This document shows positions 1 to 10,904 of a stretch of DNA of 25,899 bases, one piece after another. The translations under genes and the position numbers were made by a program. How positions within the stretch are numbered: the stretch's first letter is position 1; each line of letters opens with the position of its first letter. Below the pieces are notes generated by a model that had not been told where the DNA came from, made no database searches, and was given only the letters and a program-made list of their open reading frames with translations. Origin of the DNA: Ettlia oleoabundans (taxonomy: Eukaryota > Chlorophyta > Chlorophyceae > Chlamydomonadales); the NCBI GenBank assembly GCA_019693395.1, contig JAAMXP010004506.1:1-25899 (forward strand). Reading direction: 5' to 3'.

Positions 1-1011
1 GGTGGGTGGGGTCTGAATGATGAAGCTGGTCATAGTGCAAACGGGTGATGGTGCAAAACCGCCTGCTGCCAGCCCTTTTACCACTTATGGTGCTGCCCTG
101 TACAAATAAGGGCTGCTCCGCTCCTGTTGCTGCTGCCAATGGCTCCTTGATTTTTAGCCAGCGCATCCACTGCCGCCACCGCTGCGGCCGCTGCCAATGG
201 GAGGATGGCAACGATTGTGAGGTCCACGCGCGGCTCGCGGCGTCCTGAGCGTGTCAGCAACTACCACACATTCGGATGTTTGCCGGGGTGAGCGTAGGGC
301 AGCACATGATCGAGCACAAACAACAGGGCTACACTCGACTCCCATTCTTGCTTTTGTTGCAAAGCTTTTCGACGATCACAAAACCAAGGCTGTTGCAGGG
401 TCGAGCAGTGATAGGGAGAGCGCGCTGTCTTTGTCGAGGGCGCGGGCGCAGCCCTGCTGGCACTTCATTGGCGTCTGCTCGCCTGAATCGCCCTCTTCTC
501 GCGTGCCCTGACTGCACCGTTCTTCTGGTGCTGCAGGCCTCCCTCATTCTCTGCCTTTGTTCTGCCATTTGCACCGGCGGCGCAAGCACGACAGCGCGAG
601 CAGTCCTCTGTAGCTGCATTGGTAAGTGAAAAGGGACGCGTTGCCGCCCCGTGGCCCGGCTTGCCTGCACCATGCATGCCGGTCATGTCGGTGCTTTGCG
701 CTGCCCGGCGCGCAGGTACCTTCAAGAGGCATGTGGTGATGTTTGCATGTTGGATAGCTAGCCTCAGGGTCCCAGAGGTGCAGCTCTTAAACCCGCCGCC
801 GCCACTGCTGCCACCACGTCTGCCGTCCCCCGCTAGCCCGAGTCAGCCCAGCTGCCCCTGCTGTCTGCATTGCAGTGCCTTGCCCCAGACTCTGGACCGA
901 CACTTCAACGGTTCCGGTGACCACGCACAACCAACAACCTTCAGCTCCTACAGCAGTTGGAACTTCTCAGTCAATCCCGGGCAGTCGGCAGCTGAAAACA
1001 CAGGAAGCCAT
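1..1011 (+). promoter_or_regulatory. 5' flank and probable 5' UTR of the DEAD-box helicase gene
   Basis: No supported coding region lies here. A strong donor (TTG|GTAAGTG, GT at 621-622) and a good acceptor (pyrimidine-rich tract ending TGCAG at 875) suggest a 5' UTR intron at about 621-875. Removing it would delete the in-frame ATGs at 676 and beyond, leaving the ATG at 1012 as the first one after the acceptor. The transcription start is not visible, and an ATG at 276 opens an unrelated frame. Other open frames on both strands look random. Confidence 0.35.
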
Positions 1012-4000
1012 ATGGCGATCCCTCTTGAACCTGCTGTGGAGCACAAGGCTGTGCGTAAGCAGATCAAGGCATTGAAGAAGGTGGCCTCCAATGGTCAGCT
1101 GGACGCGGCAGGTGCCGCGGAGCTTAAGCAGCTGAAGAAGAAAGCCAAGGCGCTGAAACAAGCTGCCAGCGCCACCACTGCCACAGGCACTGACGGCGGC
1201 AGCGGCAGCGACGGCGGGGAGGCCACCGCAGAGCAGCCACAACAGTCAAATGGGGCTGCAGCCGGCAGCAAGAAGAAGCGCAAGCGGCAGCAGGCGGTTG
1301 CTGCTGAAGAGACAGCAGCAGCCGCCAAGCCTTCAGAGCAGCAGCAGGAGCAGCAGCAGCCGCCTTCCAAGAAGAAGCAGAAGCAGAAGAAGGGGGCTGC
1401 AGCTGGGGCAACAGAGGGCGGGGCATCGGGCGGTACCGCGCCAGCCCCGGCTGGCGGTATGGCTGCTGTGGGCGACCGCCAGCTAGCTTCCAGCCGGCCG
1501 CCGCTGGTTAAGGAGCTGTACAGCCAGGCAGCTGAGGTGATGGCCATGTCAGCAGATGATGTGGCAAGCTGGCGCAAGGAGCGCACCACCAGTGTGGAGG
1601 GGTCCAGCCTCAATCCCATCACAGCCTTCGCGCAGTCAGGTGGGCACGCCTGCGAGGCTGCCGCCCGCTACCCGCCTACCACCACTCTTACACTACCGGG
1701 ACCAGTTTAAGAGGTGTTGTCGCTGTGGCGCCTGCTTAAGGCGCAGCCGACCACCCCTTCTTACTGCTTTCATATATTCTGCCAGGCCCCTCTTGGCTTC
1801 ATTGGCGCCCTCCAACCCTCTTGCGCTCGTTCAGCTGTTCGTGCCGCACATAATGCCCGCCCAACCTTTCCCGTGCTACCATTATCACAACCAGCTGAAG
1901 GCCTGTCACTCCTTTCTACCAACACACTTTGGGTGCTGCCTGCCCTCCCATTACTGCCACCCTGCAGGCCTGTCCGCTGCCGAACTTCACGCCACCCGCA
2001 ACTTTCAGCAGCCCTCCCCCATCCAGGCACAGTGCCTGCCCATCGCCCTCAGCGGGCGGGATCTCATCGGCATTGCAGCCACTGGCTCCGGAAAGACGCT
2101 GGCATTTGGGCTGCCCGCGCTGCGTCATATACGAGCACAGCGGGACGCAGGCATTGCCTCAGGTGATGGCGGGGGCTGAGGGTGGGGTAAGGGTCAGGAG
2201 TTTTGCAGGCAGTGCAGCTGCACGCATTGAACGGACTGGCATCCCTGTCACTTGTTGAGGGCTAATGCCTAGGGAGTGTTGGTTCTCCAAGCCCTGCCCT
2301 GCTGCTGCCTTTACCTGCCTGCCTCTCTGCCCTTCCTTCCTGTCTCCCTGCCCATCCAACCTTGCTTACCGATCACCACAATTCCCCCCCGCCTGTTGCA
2401 GGCAAGAAGCCGGTTGCCCTGGTGATTGCCCCGACGCGTGAGCTGGCGTTGCAAATCAACGCTGTGTTGGAGGAGGCGGGCAGCCAGTGCGGCATCAGGT
2501 GCGAGGTGACGCTGCGTGGTTAAAATCCGCAGCTATGCATCCCAGGGTGGTGAATCACAGAGCCGCGGGTTGTGATCATGAGTGTGAGGGAATGGCACTG
2601 CAAAGGCTCACCCAGTCTGATCCAGTCAAATCCTATTTGTGTGCTTGGCTCTGACATTGACGTTTCTGCGCCCGGCTCTGTTCAGGTCAGGCCACACATG
2701 CAGCTTCGCTGCCCCTTCTGTAACCCTACCGGCGTTCACGCAATCTTTCCTCATCTCTCACACCCAATCGCCTGCCCCACACCTGCGTGCAGCACGGTTT
2801 GCGTGTACGGCGGCGTGCCCAAGCGCGATCAGGTGACAGCGCTGCGTAAGGGAGCTGCCATTGTGGTGGCCACACCCGGCAGGCTGGAGGATCTGCTGAA
2901 TGATGGCGCCTGCAAGTGAGTTGACGTAGCGGTGGGGTTTGATCGAGCCAGCAGGGATGCAGCGTAGGTTCGGTTGTGCAGCGTAGGTTCGGTTGGGATG
3001 AGGTGGTTGAGCTGGCAGGCATAATGACTTGCTGCACGACCGAGCCTGCAAGAGCTCGCGATCTCTAATATCATCAGGCTTGGCGAGGTAGAGTATCTGG
3101 TACCGATTGATTCATTATCCTTATGCTTAAGCTGTGTTTCACTCTGACCCTTGCACCTCCTGTATCCCTGCCATCGCGCTATCCCTGCTATCCTGCAGGC
3201 TGGACGAGGTGAGCTACTTGGTGCTGGATGAGGCTGACCGCATGCTGGACCTGGGCTTTGAGCCACACATAAGGTGGGTGTGGTGTGGGTGCTGGTGGGG
3301 GTGGGGGCCAGCCGTTGGAAGCAGGATTGGCATATGGTGCTGCATGCTGTGGGTAGCTGTCTGGCTGGATGTCGAGAGGGAGGCTTACCGTTTTGGGCCT
3401 GATCCGTGCATATTGCGGGTGTGTGCCTTGGGTGGACGGGCGCTTGGGACTGCCTCCCCACCGCTGCACTATGCATCGGCCCCCTGGGCGCAGGACGATT
3501 GCCGGCAAGACTCGTGCCGACCGCCAGACGCTGATGTTCTCCGCCACCTGGCCACCAGCCATTCGGTGAGGGACGGGCGGAGCGGAGGTGACGTCGGCAT
3601 TGAATCCGCTCCTGCATTCGTATGGCCACCCTTTGCTTCTCGATCTCTGTCCGCCTACATCCCTCCTTCAGAACCATGCCAACTCTGTACTCTTCCCCGA
3701 GAATACAGGAAGTTGTGGTCAATCAGATACCAACACGCCTTCCACCTCCGCTCCCAAAATCTCCTTCCCTTCACAGCAAAAAGCTTGCTCGTTCAACCCT
3801 GTTTCCTCTCTACCCCTCTTCCCTCCCTCGCAGCAAGCTTGCCTCAGAGTTCCTGTGCCACCCCGTCAAGGTGACCATTGGGTCACAGGACCTGGCCGCC
3901 TCCCATTCAGTCACACAGGTGGGTGAATGACTAGGTCGCTGCTTTCTCGGATTTAGTCGGATTGGATTGTAAATGTAAACAGGGCAGGAAATGCAGTGGG

Positions 4001-5795
4001 TTGGTTAGGCTAGATTAGCAAGAGAGTCGACCTAGTGCAGCAGAGGTTCCCCAAGCCTGTCAAGAACAGGGAGCGGTGTGCAATTACGGACATTTTATTT
4101 CTTTGACAGAGATTGCCCTGGCCTGTCCCGTCCCGTCACATTTACAGGTGGTTGAGGTGATTGAGGACCGGGCGCGGGATGCGCGGATTCATGAGTTGCT
4201 ACAGAAGTACCACAAGTCGCGCAGCAACCGCGTGATTATATTTGTTTTGTACAAGAAGGAGGCGGTACGCGTGGAGCAATACCTGCAGCGCAAGGGCTGG
4301 AAGGTGCGTGGAAGCTGCGATAGGGGCAGGAGAGGGTTGGGACCGGAGCTTGCGGCAGCACAACGCCTGCATTCCCTTTCATTGAACCCCCCCATTCCAC
4401 CCCGCCCCGCCGCATCTTTTGCTTTCTCTCCCCTTTGACGCCTTTTTCCCCACTTTGACCTTCCCACCTCCACACGCCTCTCTCAGCATTCCCACGGCAC
4501 GCCTCTCTTGCAGGCCGTAGCCATCCACGGTGACATCAGCCAGGCGCAGCGTACAGCGGCGGTGGACAAGTTCAAGAGCGGCACGGTACCGCTGCTGGTG
4601 GCCACCGATGTGGCTGCGCGGGGCTTGGACATCCCTGATGTGGAGGTGAGCCCAGACACTGCTTGCTTGTTTCACAATGTAACCTGCCAGTAGATTTAAG
4701 GATACAATCACGTCATGCGTGTGCCTCCTGTGCTCGAGGCACATTGGCCATTTAACTATGCTTAAGCTCAGCGAGCACAATTGCTGCTGTCTGATCATAT
4801 CCGCCTCCCACTTGTCATGCATGCTTGTGCCTTACCCCGTTGCACCTTTCTCCCTTGAATCATTCTATTTGCACCAGGCTGTTCCCCCTTTACCCCCTCG
4901 TGCCTGTTGTCCCGTCCATCCCCTCCTTCACCCGTCGTTTAGGCCGTGCTCAACTACTCCTTCCCTCTAACCACCGAGGACTATGTTCACCGCATTGGAC
5001 GCACAGGCAGGGCCGGCAAAACAGGTGGGTGGTTGTAGTGGCCTGTCACAGGTGGTGGGCATATGCGGCATTCCGCTGCTCGCTGCCCTTTGCCCAGCTG
5101 ACATGGAAAGTAACTGGTGCACATGCCCCTTCCATTTCACCAAGCTCTTCAGCTCGCGCAACCCACATACCAAGTCCCCCATTGCCCTGCAGGCCACGCC
5201 CACACATTCTTTGTGGGCGCGCATGACAAGCCACGCGCTGGTGAGCTGATCAACGTGCTGCGGGAGGCCAAGCAGCCGGTGCCGGAAGAGCTGCTGAAGT
5301 TTGGGACCACCGGTGAGTTTGAAAGCAGGGTGGAGTGCAAGTGGGGTACAGCGGGTGGATTGAATTGGGGTGCAGTGGGTAACTTGGGATGCAATTTAGC
5401 CGTTGACGTGACGCAGAGTGGGAGTAGGGTTGTAAATTGCAGTGTGATACGTCAGTAGTGCATGAACTGGGGTCCGGGCAGTTTCATGACAGGCTGCACA
5501 CCTTTATGTCTCGGCCGACCATGTGCTGTTTGAGCAGCTCTGTTTGGCATCCTTGGTGGGATCCATGGTAGTATTTTTCTCCTAGTATTTTTCTCCTATG
5601 TTGCATGTGCTGCAATTGCCAACGTGCTCTGCACCGCAAATACAGCCAAAGACCGCAAGTTTACGGGGGCTGCGCATGCTATGTTCATGTGCTGCAGTGA
5701 AGAAGAAGGAGAGCAAGCTGTACGGCGCTCACTTCAAGGAGGTGGACCACATGCAGAAGAGCACCAAAATCAGCTTCGACAGCGACGATGAGTAG
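1012..5795 (+). CDS. DEAD-box ATP-dependent RNA helicase, RH5/DBP3-like (12 exons, 620 aa)
   Basis: Predicted ATP-dependent RNA helicase; RH5/DBP3 relatives act in the nucleus, DBP3 in pre-rRNA processing. Exons: 1012-1639, 1968-2162, 2402-2498, 2793-2915, 3199-3273, 3494-3565, 3834-3918, 4148-4303, 4514-4645, 4943-5024, 5193-5312, 5698-5795; all junctions are GT-AG and in phase (1863 nt). The N-terminal ~200 residues are low complexity, Ala/Gln/Lys-rich, with basic patches ([14 protein letters not shown]) that look like nuclear localisation signals. Core motifs follow in order: Q motif (F222, PSPIQ 225-229), Walker A ATGSGKT 247-253, PTRELA 285-290, TPGR 334-337, DEAD 358-361, SAT 389-391, ARGLDIP 512-518, HRIGRTGR 537-544. 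The tail ([13 protein letters not shown], acidic DSDDE end) is what points to RH5. The start at 1012 is chosen because the frame upstream is low-complexity and probably crosses a UTR intron. Family certain; subfamily inferred. Confidence 0.95.
2958..2995. repeat. Perfect 2 x 19-bp tandem repeat in a helicase intron
   Basis: Two identical adjacent 19-bp units starting TGCAGCGTAGG, at 2958-2976 and 2977-2995, in the intron between exons 4 and 5. It looks like a recent tandem duplication with no visible function. Confidence 0.9.
5569..5596. repeat. Perfect 2 x 14-bp tandem repeat in the last helicase intron
   Basis: Two adjacent copies of TAGTATTTTTCTCC, at 5569-5582 and 5583-5596, about 100 bp upstream of the last exon. 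The units are pyrimidine-rich on the sense strand. Confidence 0.9.
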
Positions 5796-6424
5796 GGTTA
5801 GTTGTTGTCCCATTTCAATCAACGACCTGGCAAAAGGCTTCCGCGCTGGCGCAACATTGAGCGGCAGCTGTAGAGCATTCGTGTTGTTGTTGACAGTTTT
5901 CTTGCCGTCCCGTTGTTTACCAGCGAGATGCTAGACAGTGCACTGCCAGTCGGCCAAACACACATCAAGCTCGGTCCGTGCATTGAGGCAAGCACCTGCA
6001 CACCCATGTCCCAGCTAGCTGTCTACCCTGCTTGCGGTCCCTCTCGATCACCCCACCAACCCATTTGTAAAAGAAGACACAAACTAGCTGCTAGCTGCCT
6101 ATATGTTGCCTGGCGATGCAAACAATTGCACAGCGGCGGGCAGGCGGTGCCGCTGCAGTATGGGTTTCGTGGCCATGTAGCCAGGCGTCAATATGTTACT
6201 GCTGTGTCACCCGCAAGTCTAAAACACTCTGTCAAAGCTCTGCTGTGCAAACCATATGGTAATTATGGCATCCAATGCGTGAGGCTGGGGAGGCTGAGAG
6301 GCACCTTCCTCCCGCTTGTATTTCCGTGTATTGCTGACCACATGGAAGACGTTTTCCGCGACCCTTTGCGCCCTGCAAATTTACGTATACTTGCCAACGA
6401 CGCATCTGCCGGTCCAGCCGCCAC
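5796..6424 (+). other. Helicase 3' UTR and upstream region of the next gene
   Basis: No coding region is supported. A TGTAA motif at 6066-6070, about 270 nt past the helicase stop, matches the polyadenylation signal known from many chlorophytes and could end that transcript. A 179-codon open frame (5913-6452) runs through here but resembles no family and has no splice context. Confidence 0.3.
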
Positions 6425-6859
6425 ATGCCTCCCTCGGTTCACGCCACCCTAGTCGCAAATACTGCGAGGGCAGCAGCGCTGCCTGCAAGGTCGCCTAAAC
6501 GGAGACTGCAGCATGCGAGCGCCGCTGCAGGAGTAGCAGCGCAGGAGCAAGCGGTAGGGCAGCGCAGCCGGCGTGCAAGGAGCGGCAGCCGCCAACACGG
6601 CTCCCAGCCAAACCTTCTGCCTACCAAACAGACTGCAGGGCGACTGCTGGCAGGTAAGCACAGCACCATGCGGGCATAGGTTCCCTCCTGGTATAACCTC
6701 TGGTATCAATTCAACTTGTCACGGTGCTGACGCCGGGTGCCATCCATTCCGACTGCAGTTGCAGCAAGCGACGTCACGCCAGTAGGCCCGGCAGTGGTTT
6801 GGGCTGCTGTGATCTCCATCATGGTGGCCGTGTCCCAAGGTTGCCGCAGGATATGGTAG
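6425..6859 (+). CDS. Putative small organelle-targeted single-pass membrane protein (2 exons, 109 aa)
   Basis: I do not recognise the family. Exons are 6425-6653 and 6759-6859; the donor is CAG|GTAAGC and the acceptor GACTGCAG, and the phase (1) is preserved across the junction. The first 76 residues start MPPSVHATLVANTARAAALP and are rich in Ala, Ser, Arg and Gln with almost no acidic residues, as in chloroplast or mitochondrial transit peptides. Residues 85-101 (VGPAVVWAAVISIMVAV) form one hydrophobic helix, followed by a short basic tail ending CRRIW. The layout resembles small nuclear-encoded thylakoid or inner-membrane subunits, but no specific subunit can be named. Support comes only from the in-phase splice and the leader-helix architecture; a chance open frame is possible. 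Confidence 0.42.
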
Positions 6860-7435
6860 GCACTACGGCAGATGCAGGCATGAGCAGCATAGGCACGTCC
6901 AGCATGCCAGGAGGCGTGCTGATGGTTAGCTGTGCAACAGGCACATCCGCCGCCATATCTAGCTGAAGATGAGTGCTATGCTGCTGCTAATGGTACAGTA
7001 TTCTGCTATTTACAAACATATACAATGGAATTTGCACCGCAACAGTTATTGCTCGTAATCTCAGGTACAGACATTAGATTCCGTGAGAAGGCAGTGACAA
7101 CAGAATACGTCTGTGAGCAAGGTTTGCATGGTAGCAGGCGGCCACCACTTGAGCATGGGGCATGCACCAAACTACGCCAAGGGGTGGGCTACAGCGGATT
7201 GGGCAACCCAGGAACAGAGTAGCTGTATACAAATGAGATGGGGACCAGCAGTGGGAGGGTGTGGAGCAGGCAGTCCAATGGCAAATGCGTGCTACCATAT
7301 CCCCGCTAGGTACAGGCTCTACAGCCAGCTATGTACACATCATGACATTGGTGCAAACAAGGTGCCAAGCTTAGGAGACCACTCTTTCCACACAAACGCT
7401 GCCCAAACTGGCGGCTAACTCAGCAACAGCATCAG
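6860..7435. other. Convergent intergenic region
   Basis: Lies between the 3' ends of the small membrane protein gene (+) and the methyltransferase gene (-). No coding region is supported. A TGTAA on the minus strand (TTACA at 7010-7014) could be the methyltransferase polyadenylation signal, about 420 nt past its stop. Confidence 0.3.
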
Positions 7436-9645
7436 TCACTTGCGCAGCACCACCAGCCGCCCAAACTCTTTGCTGTCGGTGAAGAGGCAGTTGGCGGCGG
7501 TAAAGCCGGCAGACTGAGCCAAGGCCTCGTAGTCAGACAGACGCTCAGGGAAATCGTAGTTGGTGATGTGCTGCATGATTTTCTCAGCCTCATTCGCCTC
7601 AATGATGCCTGCAAGTCCAGGCCGGCAACTTGGTCAACCCAGGTAATTCAGACAGCACCAAAAGCAGGGGCAACTGAGGCAGAATTCTGTGCTGCTGGCA
7701 AGTAGTGGCAGGTGAAGGCTCCTGAGCCTGCCTGAAGATGCAGGAAAGAGGGAGACGAAAGGTGTGACGGATGTGACTCACCCTGTCGCACCGCCTCATC
7801 CATGTTGGTCTGGTACCGGTCCATATACTGACCCCGCTCCTCCCCCTCTCGCCGAAAGATGTCGACCACGACGAACAGCCCCCCTGCACACCTCGCGACA
7901 GGAAGCAAAGCCAGCCATTTGTCTCGTAGCACGCACCATGCAGCGACAAGGACTTGGCACGTAACGCAACGCGTTCAGCTGGCTGTGGCACCGGGTCGGC
8001 ATTGAGAAGTCGCCGGGCAAATTACAGAGAGGCAGTGGCAGCAATGGGCTGGGCTGCAGGCTTGACCGCTGCGCTGCAGTGATAGACATCGAGCACAGCG
8101 TAACCATAGTGGGTAGCCATCAAAGTGCTTAACACCATCAACGAGCCTCAGCCTGCCAACTGCCCACCACCATTGGTATAAAGACGAACCCTCCCCTCAC
8201 TTGCCTGGCTTGAGGCAGCGAGCCACTTGGGAGGCAAACTCCACTTTGCCTTCCAGGCTGCAGGGTCAGGGCAGGCATTGTTTAGGCTTCAATCTCTGAA
8301 AGCAGCTGAGTACCTCCTCAAGTATTGCCTCTGTTGCCTCCCAGCCCCCAGCCTGCTTGACTTCTTCCTTGATTTGGTCGGCAAGAACCGTGGGCTGTGG
8401 TTCCTTGGCTTGGTGCAAAAACAGCAGGCAGGAGGGCACAGGCACAGTCAGGGAGGCAAACACTGCTCGGTAGGCTTGTCACCTGAGGTGGTGCACGGCA
8501 AAGGATGAGAAGGCTAGGTCGAACTGCTGGTCGGGGCAAGCCGTCACATAAGCCTTCATATCTTGCTGTGAGGCAGCGCAGGAATGGGTAGCCAGGCAGG
8601 CGACATAGGCAACAGTGAGAAGGGTGGAATGCGGGGCAGCAAAGCATGAGATTGAGGTCATGTCAGGAAGGGGTTTCCCTGGTCGCTGGTTTGAAGCGGC
8701 TTGCTTGCAGCCATAGCGAAAGACTGCTCAGGCGACAACACTAATAGAAGAGCTGCACCGTAAGTAAGTCGAGGCACCATGCACACATCTGGAGTGCCAG
8801 ACCCACATGCAAGCTCACCTCCACGAGGTTGACAGCGCACTGCGGCTGCAGAAAGGCGAGATAGCCTGCCGCCAGCTGCAATGCGGGTGCTGACATGTCG
8901 ACCCCGGTGTAGCTGGCGAGCCGCAGGTCCCCAGCGGGGGCACCGCACTGCCTCAGCGCCGCCGCTATCTGCATGGCGTCGCCGCAGCCTAGGTCCAGCA
9001 TGGCCAGAGGTTCGTACGTTCCATGCACGCCGTGTACGCTGTGGATGCCCAGCTGATGCAGCAGCGTTCGCAGCGCGGCGTACAGCGCGGCGTGTTCCAT
9101 GAAATCCGACGCCAGCATCTTCTGGTACGTACCCCAACTCTGCGACACAAGTACCTCTCGTGTGACAACCTTGTTTCTCCTTTGTTTCCTGAACTGTGTG
9201 AATGCAGATGAAAGCATGCAAGACATGCTGTCTCCCAGCAAGGCTGCTCCCCGCGTGGAGGCGGGACTCAAGTTCCGGGTTGTTGAAAAACACCGTTTGG
9301 TGGTTCATTTTCAGCATGCACGTGTCTAAACTGGTATCCACGATAGCGGTGCTGTTTGGGACACTCAAACCACACCTGCTTGAACAAGGCCACCGATGCC
9401 TGGCACTGGGAATCGAGCAGCGACTGCCCTGCCGCGCCGTTGCTGGCGCTGGCGGAGGCAGAGGCGGCGGATGCAGCCATAACGGGGCCCATCGTTGCGA
9501 GGGTTGCTGGTTCTAATCGAAGGCTGCTTACTGCTACCTTGAGGAGTTGTTGGGGAGCAGAAGCGGGGGCCGCGGGGCGACACTGCAAATAGGGCAACGC
9601 CTGAGGGAAGAACTGTGCGCTGACTGCTGTTGAATTGCGAAGCAT
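7436..9645 (-). CDS. Class I SAM-dependent methyltransferase with N-terminal targeting leader (6 exons, 333 aa)
   Basis: Predicted to transfer a methyl group from S-adenosylmethionine to an unknown acceptor. Exons in transcript order: 9645-9376, 9139-8819, 8565-8483, 8257-8205, 7883-7782, 7608-7436, all in phase (1002 nt). Motif I LDLGCGD is at residues 138-144, an acidic motif II GVDMS around D171, then FDLAFSSFAVHHLS (post-motif region) and ARCLKPGGLFVVVDIFRR, the usual strand after the conserved LKPGG turn. Roughly the first 80 residues are Ala/Ser-rich and start MLRNSTAVSAQFF, suggesting import into mitochondrion or plastid. The ATG at 9645 is the first in frame. The intron 8204-7884 has a GC donor (CAG|GCAAGT); only this junction gives PGG. 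It is divergent from the hemerythrin-like gene. The substrate cannot be inferred. Confidence 0.85.
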
Positions 9646-10904
9646 AGATGCCAATGCAAATGGACCAGGCCCGAGAATCTCCGTTATATGCCGCCGGCCA
9701 ACGCCAAGTGAGGCACTGCCAGATGGCGGCACAATCGCCGCCAGATGAAACCCCTTTGGATGGCACCCTTCAAAGGCCGCTCATAGACTGGCATGTGCCG
9801 AGCAACAACCTTGAATAGCTTGAATGGATCGATTGTATGTAGAAAGCAGTGGCTCATTCGATGATGTACATTGGCCTGCTTCAGCTGCCACATCAAAGGC
9901 CACCTTCACCTTACTTTGCTGCTAAAGTTTGCCAAGAGTTCGAAACAACCAGCCCTGATGCGGACACTAGCTTGCCTTATGCCATCAGCCGGGATCCGCT
10001 ATACTAGGTTGTGTGCAATGCTGCTGCGTTGCACAGCTGTGCGGCCAGCCCATTCCGCTGCAACCCCCGCATCAGACGTCGCGAGGTGTGCAGCTATGGT
10101 GGGCTTCGTCTTGAATGATTCACCATGCCACTCCCACTCCCAAACAAAAGCCTATAGCTGTCCCAGTAGGTGGTATTGTATGAGGAATTGTGTCTAACTA
10201 GTGCTGTCCTGGCCAGCAGGCATGATGGGCCTGCCCCAAAACCTGACGGATCGCGATTTCCCTTGGCGCCACCACCATCATGGTGACTCAGGACGTCGCT
10301 TGTCTGTTAGCCTTGCCTGTGCAACTGCCCGAGTGATCGGATTGGCGCACACATGTCCTCGACGGTTCCGGCGGTCTCATGAATCTATTGAGCAGCAGGA
10401 GCGCCCACGATCACTCTGATCGAAACAAGCACCTGGGGGCGCCGGGGTTGCTGAGGCTCCGGTAGGATTATGTGACGCCTGGACTCTGTTCTCATCGCGA
10501 AGGGTTGCAAAGGCGAAGGTAGGGGGTAGCGACTGACACCTGCCCGGCAACTTCCGCTGCCATCCTGGCGCCATCCAGCATAAAAGGGCCCATTATCAAC
10601 TATATTCGCCAGACAACCGTACATAGCGCTTCACACTGCCTATATCCGTTATCCAACAGCAGGTACCTCACTCCCTCTCAGGTCCTTCATGCAGTAGCTC
10701 GCATCTGCGTTTTGCCTTGCTCCTGTGCCCTTTCTTATACAATCCGCTAGCCCAACGACAACTGAACTACGTTTGAGGGTCCTGACGCAGCAGTGGTACC
10801 ATCACCATCGACATTGCATTGAGCTGCCGCTACAGTCACCCCTGAGACGTGTTCACTTTATCGGTTCCTGCAGGCTCAGCCCATCCTACCTACTCTCAAG
10901 CACC
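9646..10904. promoter_or_regulatory. Divergent intergenic region between methyltransferase and hemerythrin-like genes
   Basis: It must hold both promoters. On the plus strand there is a TATA-like CATAAAAGGG near 10579-10588, and a possible 5' UTR intron of the hemerythrin-like gene from a CAG|GTACCT donor (GT at 10663) to a CTGCAG acceptor ending at 10873. An odd 13-bp palindrome CACCATCATGGTG lies at 10273-10285. No coding region is supported. Confidence 0.35.

Noticed and set aside
619..1011. In-frame N-terminal extension of the helicase upstream of 1012
   Set aside because: The frame opens with TTG, the residues are low-complexity and cysteine-rich unlike helicase N-termini, and a likely UTR intron (621-875) would remove its ATGs.
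1095..1622. 175-codon minus-strand open frame opposite helicase exon 1
   Set aside because: It mirrors the Ala/Lys/Gln-rich coding exon on the other strand; its Ser/Ala/Cys-rich composition and lack of splice context mark it as a shadow.
2829..3722. 297-codon minus-strand open frame across helicase exons and introns
   Set aside because: It covers exons 4-6, which code for helicase motifs on the plus strand, and has no recognisable domain.
5913..6452. 179-codon plus-strand open frame
   Set aside because: No homology, no targeting or membrane features, and it overlaps the better-supported small gene in another frame.
8266..8463. Extra methyltransferase exon (segment with KEPQPTVLADQIKEEV)
   Set aside because: Splicing 8483 directly to 8257 rebuilds the contiguous AVHHLSLEGKVEF motif in phase; the extra segment would interrupt the methyltransferase fold.
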